Origin: a virus
Strand: one strand, 5' to 3'
Length of the DNA: 38,217 nucleotides
IMG/VR virus record: IMGVR_UViG_3300018082_000018
Location: 1 to 38,217 of that record
A model generated the notes under the pieces. It was not told where the DNA came from, did not search any database, and saw nothing but the letters and a program-made list of their open reading frames with translations. A program made the position numbers and the translations under genes. Positions 37,113-38,217 of this stretch are shown here, piece after piece. Each line of letters starts with the position of its first letter. The first letter of the stretch is position 1.

Positions 37113-37635
37113 AATCCGGCGAAACGATTTGTTGGCAGATGTTCGCATCAAGATGAGCTGCCACGAGCCCGCTGTATCTGTGGCTGATCTAGGCGAGGAC
37201 TGCCCGCTTTACCTCTGTGCCAGGCATACCTTAGACTTCAAATCAGCCCACCCAAAAATAAGGGTCGAAGAGAAAAATTTGTTGACAAATACAGAAGTAT
37301 CTGGGATTATATGCACCTCAAATAAGGAGGCCCTAGATATGGAAGAAGAAAAGGTCAGCCGGTTCGACGTTCAGCCCAACGCCAAGGGTGAATTTCTGGA
37401 CATCCGAGAGGCGTTCCATTATCTGATGGATCAGCACTATAAAGGCGAAGGACACAACCCGTGGGTTATTGCTGAAGTGAATCGGGGGCATTTCGAAGTG
37501 CTTACCGAAGAGCAGGCTTGGAGCCGGGAGGACGTGATTAACTGGTATATCCTGCAGTTCAATCCATCTGGCAGCGTCACACTATCTTCGTGGATGACCG
37601 GAAGAGACTTCATAACCATACTGGAGGACGAATAG
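37096..37635 (+). CDS. Hypothetical protein, 179 aa, with a likely internal start at 37339
   Basis: The frame is open from ATG 37096, but the best start is ATG 37339 (98 aa), which has GGAGG and its own promoter. The N-terminal 81 residues include CEIRRNDLLADVRIK and CPLYLCARH, a Cys/His pattern that looks like real protein. The stretch under the promoter does not. The C-terminal 98 residues (EAFHYLMDQHYKGEGHNPWV, SREDVINWYILQF) look globular. Either one long protein or two products are made. No family recognised. Confidence 0.55.
   Translation: MTRRCEIRRNDLLADVRIKMSCHEPAVSVADLGEDCPLYLCARHTLDFKSAHPKIRVEEKNLLTNTEVSGIICTSNKEALDMEEEKVSRFDVQPNAKGEFLDIREAFHYLMDQHYKGEGHNPWVIAEVNRGHFEVLTEEQAWSREDVINWYILQFNPSGSVTLSSWMTGRDFITILEDE
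37282..37310 (+). promoter_or_regulatory. Internal sigma70-type promoter
   Basis: TTGACA (37282-37287), 17 bases, GATTAT (37305-37310, four of six consensus). The start would be near 37317, with GGAGG (37325) and ATG 37339 next. It would add transcription to the 98-aa gene, the pentapeptide gene and the polymerase segment beyond. Confidence 0.55.
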
Positions 37636-37636
37636 C

Positions 37637-37837
37637 ATGGAGGATCAACCGATCACAGGCATCAAAAACATTACCGGCAGCGTGTACCACCTGCCAGCAG
37701 CCGACCTCGATGTTTCCAGGCTCAGCAAGTGCGGCATCAGCATCGACGGTCGTTTCCTGGCCATCCGATTCGAGGGGTTGAATGACGTTAACATCTGCAA
37801 GCACTGCGCGATGAAGGCTATTAGGGAGGGTGCATGA
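37637..37837 (+). CDS. Small CxxC protein, 66 aa
   Basis: ATG 37637 lies just after the previous stop, with GGAGG upstream. The C-terminus ICKHCAMKAI has a CxxC and there is one more cysteine at residue 32, so metal binding is possible but incomplete. The stop overlaps the pentapeptide gene start (ATGA). Confidence 0.6.
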   Translation: MEDQPITGIKNITGSVYHLPAADLDVSRLSKCGISIDGRFLAIRFEGLNDVNICKHCAMKAIREGA

Positions 37838-38217
37838 CTATTACGACAAAGGACGAGGATTATTATAAGGCCAATCTGTACGAGGCCAATCTGCGCGAGG
37901 CCAATCTGAACGGGGCCAATCTGAGCGGGGCCAATCTGTACAGGGCCAATCTGTACAGGGCCAATCTGTACAGGGCCAATCTGAACGGGGCCAATCTGTA
38001 CAGGGCCAATCTGAGCGGGGCCAATCTGAGCGAGGCCAATCTGCGCGAGGCCAATCTGAGCGGGGCCAATCTGAGCGAGGCCAATCTGTGCGAGGCCAAT
38101 CTGCGCGAGGCCAATCTGCGCGAGGCCGATCTGAGCAGGGCCAATCTGAACGGGGCCAATCTGAGCGAGGGCAATCTGAGCGGGGCCAATCTGTACAGGG
38201 CCAATCTGTGCGAGGCC
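37834..38217 (+). CDS. Pentapeptide-repeat protein, N-terminal part (cut by window end)
   Basis: ATG 37834 overlaps the previous stop and follows GGAGG. After 12 residues (MTITTKDEDYYK) the frame consists of 23 consecutive A-N-L-x-x units, with one D in place of N and one G in place of A, and runs off the right edge. Such repeats fold as a square beta-helix, which in some proteins mimics DNA and binds gyrase. The x positions here are Y, R, N, S or C followed by E, G or R. The C-terminal domain for such a protein is at the left edge of the window. Cell role unknown. Confidence 0.85.
   Translation, partial: MTITTKDEDYYKANLYEANLREANLNGANLSGANLYRANLYRANLYRANLNGANLYRANLSGANLSEANLREANLSGANLSEANLCEANLREANLREADLSRANLNGANLSEGNLSGANLYRANLCEA
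37870..38217 (+). repeat. 15-bp tandem repeats, 23 units and the start of a 24th
   Basis: Unit GCCAATCTG followed by six variable bases, drawn from TAC/CGC/AAC/AGC/TGC and GAG/GGG/AGG. The invariant nine bases change only twice (one GCCGATCTG, one GGCAATCTG). Confidence 0.95.

Noticed and set aside
37863-38204. Antisense frame full of R-L-A repeats opposite the pentapeptide gene
   Set aside because: It is the reverse complement of the 15-bp repeat, has no ribosome site, and the sense strand gives a known repeat family.
1-38217. CRISPR array, integrase or attachment site
   Set aside because: The only regular repeats are coding (15 bp and 126 bp) without spacers, and no recombinase motifs were seen.

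Overview
The window looks like almost all of a tailed double-stranded DNA phage genome with a short-tailed (podovirus) P22-type head and neck. The case rests on a P22-type portal, scaffold, coat protein, gp4-like neck protein and gp10-like tail hub, together with a large terminase of the family that accompanies them. The replication genes are a family A DNA polymerase, a prim-pol, an SF3 helicase, an SF2 helicase and a PD-(D/E)xK nuclease. I see no integrase, no clear CI-type repressor and no ParA or ParB, so a virulent lifestyle is the simplest reading. The host cannot be named. Gene starts follow bacterial rules: strong Shine-Dalgarno sites and many ATGA or GTGA overlaps.

Layout: the genome has two arms that diverge from a control region at about 29761-30185. 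The rightward arm has a strong sigma70-type promoter at 30134-30162. It runs through small genes, an SF2 helicase, an aberrant tRNA-like element, two zinc-ribbon paralogues, a putative ssDNA-binding protein, prim-pol and SF3 helicase, and ends in a pentapeptide-repeat gene cut by the right edge. The left edge (1-4344, same direction) opens with what looks like the C-terminal end of that same kind of gene. It continues through small membrane proteins, a MazG-like protein, DNA polymerase and nuclease. The two edges therefore probably join on a circular or circularly permuted genome, with an unassembled piece in the repeat gene.

The leftward arm (29760 down to about 4426) is the late module. In order of transcription it holds a ribbon-helix-helix protein, small and large terminase, small accessory genes, portal, scaffold, a perfect parS-like palindrome, coat protein with terminator, and a decoration-like protein built from nested Ig-type modules. 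Then come the lysis genes (M15-type endolysin and holin candidate), gp4-like neck protein, gp10-like hub, a LamG-like tail protein, a seven-bladed-propeller fibre, small beta-rich virion proteins, a tRNA-His-like element, and four large ejection-type internal proteins, the last with an HEGLH zincin motif. A holin-like peptide and a metallophosphoesterase close the arm.

Most notable observations: (1) a canonical parS site between scaffold and coat genes without par genes; (2) Ig-type modules inserted inside one another; (3) a tRNA-like RNA with intact acceptor, D and T arms but about 120 extra nucleotides where the anticodon arm should be; (4) an endolysin gene overprinted for 311 nt by a second frame; (5) prim-pol and helicase split at a point where the third frame carries family-like linker sequence; (6) both halves of a pentapeptide-repeat gene at opposite window edges.
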